Shown here in pieces: positions 62,614 to 64,000 of a stretch of 64,000 nucleotides of DNA; position 1 is the first letter of the stretch; the number at the start of each line of letters is the position of its first letter. This DNA is from Candidatus Sphingomonas phytovorans (GTDB taxonomy: Bacteria; Pseudomonadota; Alphaproteobacteria; Sphingomonadales; Sphingomonadaceae). Position numbers and translations under genes: made by a program. The notes under the pieces were generated by a model that did not search any database, was not told where the DNA came from, and saw only the letters and a list, made by a program, of their open reading frames with translations. The stretch lies in contig CP119314.1 in assembly GCA_029202385.1 (NCBI GenBank), forward strand, positions 2,358,501 through 2,422,500. Reading direction: 5' to 3'.

Positions 62614-63885
62614 TCACTTTCTCGCCCGGGCGGCCGCGTCGTGCAGCATCGCTGCGCCCCGCCCGGCCAGGTCGATCGGCGGCACGGGGAGAATCACCGC
62701 CCCGGTTTCGCGCGACGGCAGGATGACGGTCGCCGATCCCGGCGCGGTCACATCGCCATGCTGGTTGGTGCCGGCAAGCTCGAGGTCGACGACGCGGTGC
62801 GGTCCCTCTTCGCGTTTGGCGATCACCTTGCCTGAGCAGATGGTCGTATCGCCCATGTAGTTGAACGCCTTGGAGCGGCATTCGAGCTTCCACAGCCAGG
62901 CATCGTCGCCCATCCAGTCAGTCACCAGATGGATCAGCCAGCTGGTGCGCATCTGACCATAATCGTACGAGGTCGGCAGGCCGAGCGCCTGCGCCCGCGC
63001 ATGATCCCAATGGACGCGCTGGACCACGTCGGGCACGCCGTAATCGTCCGCGACGAAGAAGCCGGGCATCTTCTGCCGCTGCCGCCAATTGTAGCGGAGC
63101 GGGCCGATGCCGCTCGACGAGAGGCCGAAGCCCATATGGAAGGCGATGACCTCGACCATCGTCATCGGCCCCTTGGCGAGCGGGATGAGCTCATCCCCCA
63201 CCGCCACATCTTCCCAGAAGCGCGTTTCGGCGCCGCGCCGTTGCTCGGCGGCATAGACCTCGTCGATCCTCGCGATATCGTCGGGCGTATAGGTCTGGCG
63301 GGTGATGCCCGCATAGCGGCCCGCCTTCTTGGTGCCTTCGCGCTCGGCGCTGAGATAGGCTTCCTCGCGCTTGCCGACCGGGGAGCCCGCGCGATCGACA
63401 TAGAGATCGCGATAGATCTCGGTGACCGTCCGCCCGCCGGAAAAACGGGAATTCTCGCGCACGATCACCTCCGAGGTCACGCGCTCGTACAGCAGCCGCT
63501 CATCGGGATAGACCGGGCGCCACCAGGTCCATTCGACCCCGGTATAATATTTGCCGACCCCCCGGAAGAGTCCCTTGAACAGCGCCTTGGTCTCGGCATC
63601 GGGCTTCGGCGTCAGGTTGGTGCCGGTCGAGTGGAGGAACAGCGGCGGCGCGATCTGGTCGCGCCAGCGTGTGCCGGCACCATAATCGCGGCTGTGGTAC
63701 AGCGGATTGTCGTCGCCATAAGCGAACGCGAAATGGCTGAGGATGTCGGGACTGGCGACCGCGTTGTACGGTTTGTTGAAGGCGAATTTGGGCACGCCGA
63801 TCTGGCGCCTGGCCCGCTCGATATCCTCGTCGGTGATCTTGCCGCCTTCGGTCGGCGGCGTATCGGCTTCAGCCATCTTGGTCAT
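62614..63885 (-). CDS. MaoC-like/FAS1-like acyl dehydratase
   Basis: 423 residues, a double hot-dog protein: an N-terminal dehydratase half (VASPDILSHFAFAYGDDNPLYHSRDYGAGTRWRDQIAPPLFLHS, with Asp-Asp-Asn-Pro-Leu-Tyr) and a C-terminal half (RVHWDHARAQALGLPTSYDYGQMRTSWLIHLVTDWMGDD). It probably hydrates or dehydrates an acyl-CoA in lipid or aromatic degradation. Start overlaps the preceding enoyl-CoA hydratase stop (ATGA), so both are in one operon. Confidence 0.85.
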   Translation of the reverse strand: MTKMAEADTPPTEGGKITDEDIERARRQIGVPKFAFNKPYNAVASPDILSHFAFAYGDDNPLYHSRDYGAGTRWRDQIAPPLFLHSTGTNLTPKPDAETKALFKGLFRGVGKYYTGVEWTWWRPVYPDERLLYERVTSEVIVRENSRFSGGRTVTEIYRDLYVDRAGSPVGKREEAYLSAEREGTKKAGRYAGITRQTYTPDDIARIDEVYAAEQRRGAETRFWEDVAVGDELIPLAKGPMTMVEVIAFHMGFGLSSSGIGPLRYNWRQRQKMPGFFVADDYGVPDVVQRVHWDHARAQALGLPTSYDYGQMRTSWLIHLVTDWMGDDAWLWKLECRSKAFNYMGDTTICSGKVIAKREEGPHRVVDLELAGTNQHGDVTAPGSATVILPSRETGAVILPVPPIDLAGRGAAMLHDAAARARK

Positions 63886-64000
63886 CCAGCATCGTCGTTG
63901 CGAAAATAGTCGGGCGCGCGCTTTTCACGGAACGCGGTGATCGCTTCCCTGGCCTCGCCGGTCCGCGCGCACCGCGCCATCGCATAGGCTTCGGCGTCGA
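63882..64000 (-). CDS. Enoyl-CoA hydratase/isomerase, 3' end only
   Basis: Only the last 38 codons are in the window: DAEAYAMARCARTGEAREAITAFREKRAPDYF, which fits the C-terminal helix of crotonases (TxEAxEGxxAFxEKRxPxF). The stop overlaps the start of the MaoC-like gene. The N-terminal catalytic part lies to the right. Confidence 0.8.
   Translation of the reverse strand, partial: DAEAYAMARCARTGEAREAITAFREKRAPDYFRNDDAG

Noticed and set aside
1..64000. CRISPR arrays, tRNA and rRNA genes, intact insertion sequences
   Set aside because: I looked for regularly spaced repeats, tRNA-like cloverleaf ends and transposase motifs and found none I could support.

Overview
The window is GC-rich alphaproteobacterial DNA, most likely from a sphingomonad (Sphingomonas or a relative). 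The reasons are two FecI/FecR-type surface-signalling pairs, TonB-dependent receptors, a LuxR-LuxI-PhyH quorum-sensing trio, a lasso-peptide cluster with its own isopeptidase, and mobile-element genes of the DUF736/ArdC/DUF2958/DUF2285 kind. I saw no rRNA, tRNA or CRISPR array.

1-18.1 kb (all minus strand): an unusual two-partner secretion locus. Read in transcription order it holds an STN/TonB-like periplasmic protein, a TonB, an ECF sigma factor, a FecR anti-sigma factor, a short AraC-type DNA-binding protein, the outer-membrane transporter (TpsB), an ExbB carrying DUF2341 and LamG-like domains, ExbD, a second TonB, a porin, a small secreted protein, and a giant filamentous-haemagglutinin-like exoprotein (TpsA, more than 2,290 codons, running off the left edge). 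Two-partner secretion is normally thought to need no TonB energy, so this association is notable.

18.3-46.2 kb: a mosaic mobile region (ICE/plasmid-like backbone) with cargo. Backbone genes are a lytic transglycosylase, a TraF-like peptidase, an HTH protein, DUF736, a ParB-like protein, DUF2958, ArdC, and a DUF6499/DUF2285 pair that looks like a programmed +1 frameshift gene (FseA-like excision activator). Cargo includes a PIN protein, a three-gene operon with an AlbA/Schlafen-type protein, a fused nucleotidyltransferase-HEPN protein, an arsenic operon (arsR-arsC-acr3-arsH), a copper/silver RND efflux operon (CusCBA-F type), and a TonB-dependent receptor whose promoter has a textbook MerR-family operator and which is co-transcribed with a MerR regulator. 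Two copies of a conserved hairpin-forming element lie at 39.7 and 42.8 kb.

46.4-58.5 kb: LuxR and LuxI with a putative lux box, a phytanoyl-CoA-dioxygenase-like protein and a GntR regulator lead into a lasso-peptide cluster: precursor at 49427, B protein with an apparent frameshift/deletion in its N-terminal recognition domain, and cyclase C. Facing them on the minus strand are the isopeptidase, an STN-containing TonB receptor, FecR and an ECF sigma factor. The layout suggests make, export, re-import, sense and cleave.

58.5-64 kb: chromosome-like genes: a small membrane protein, an unknown protein and a membrane-anchored LuxR regulator, a SnoaL-like protein, purC, a MaoC-like dehydratase and the end of an enoyl-CoA hydratase. 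Two copies of an interspersed repeat flank this segment.
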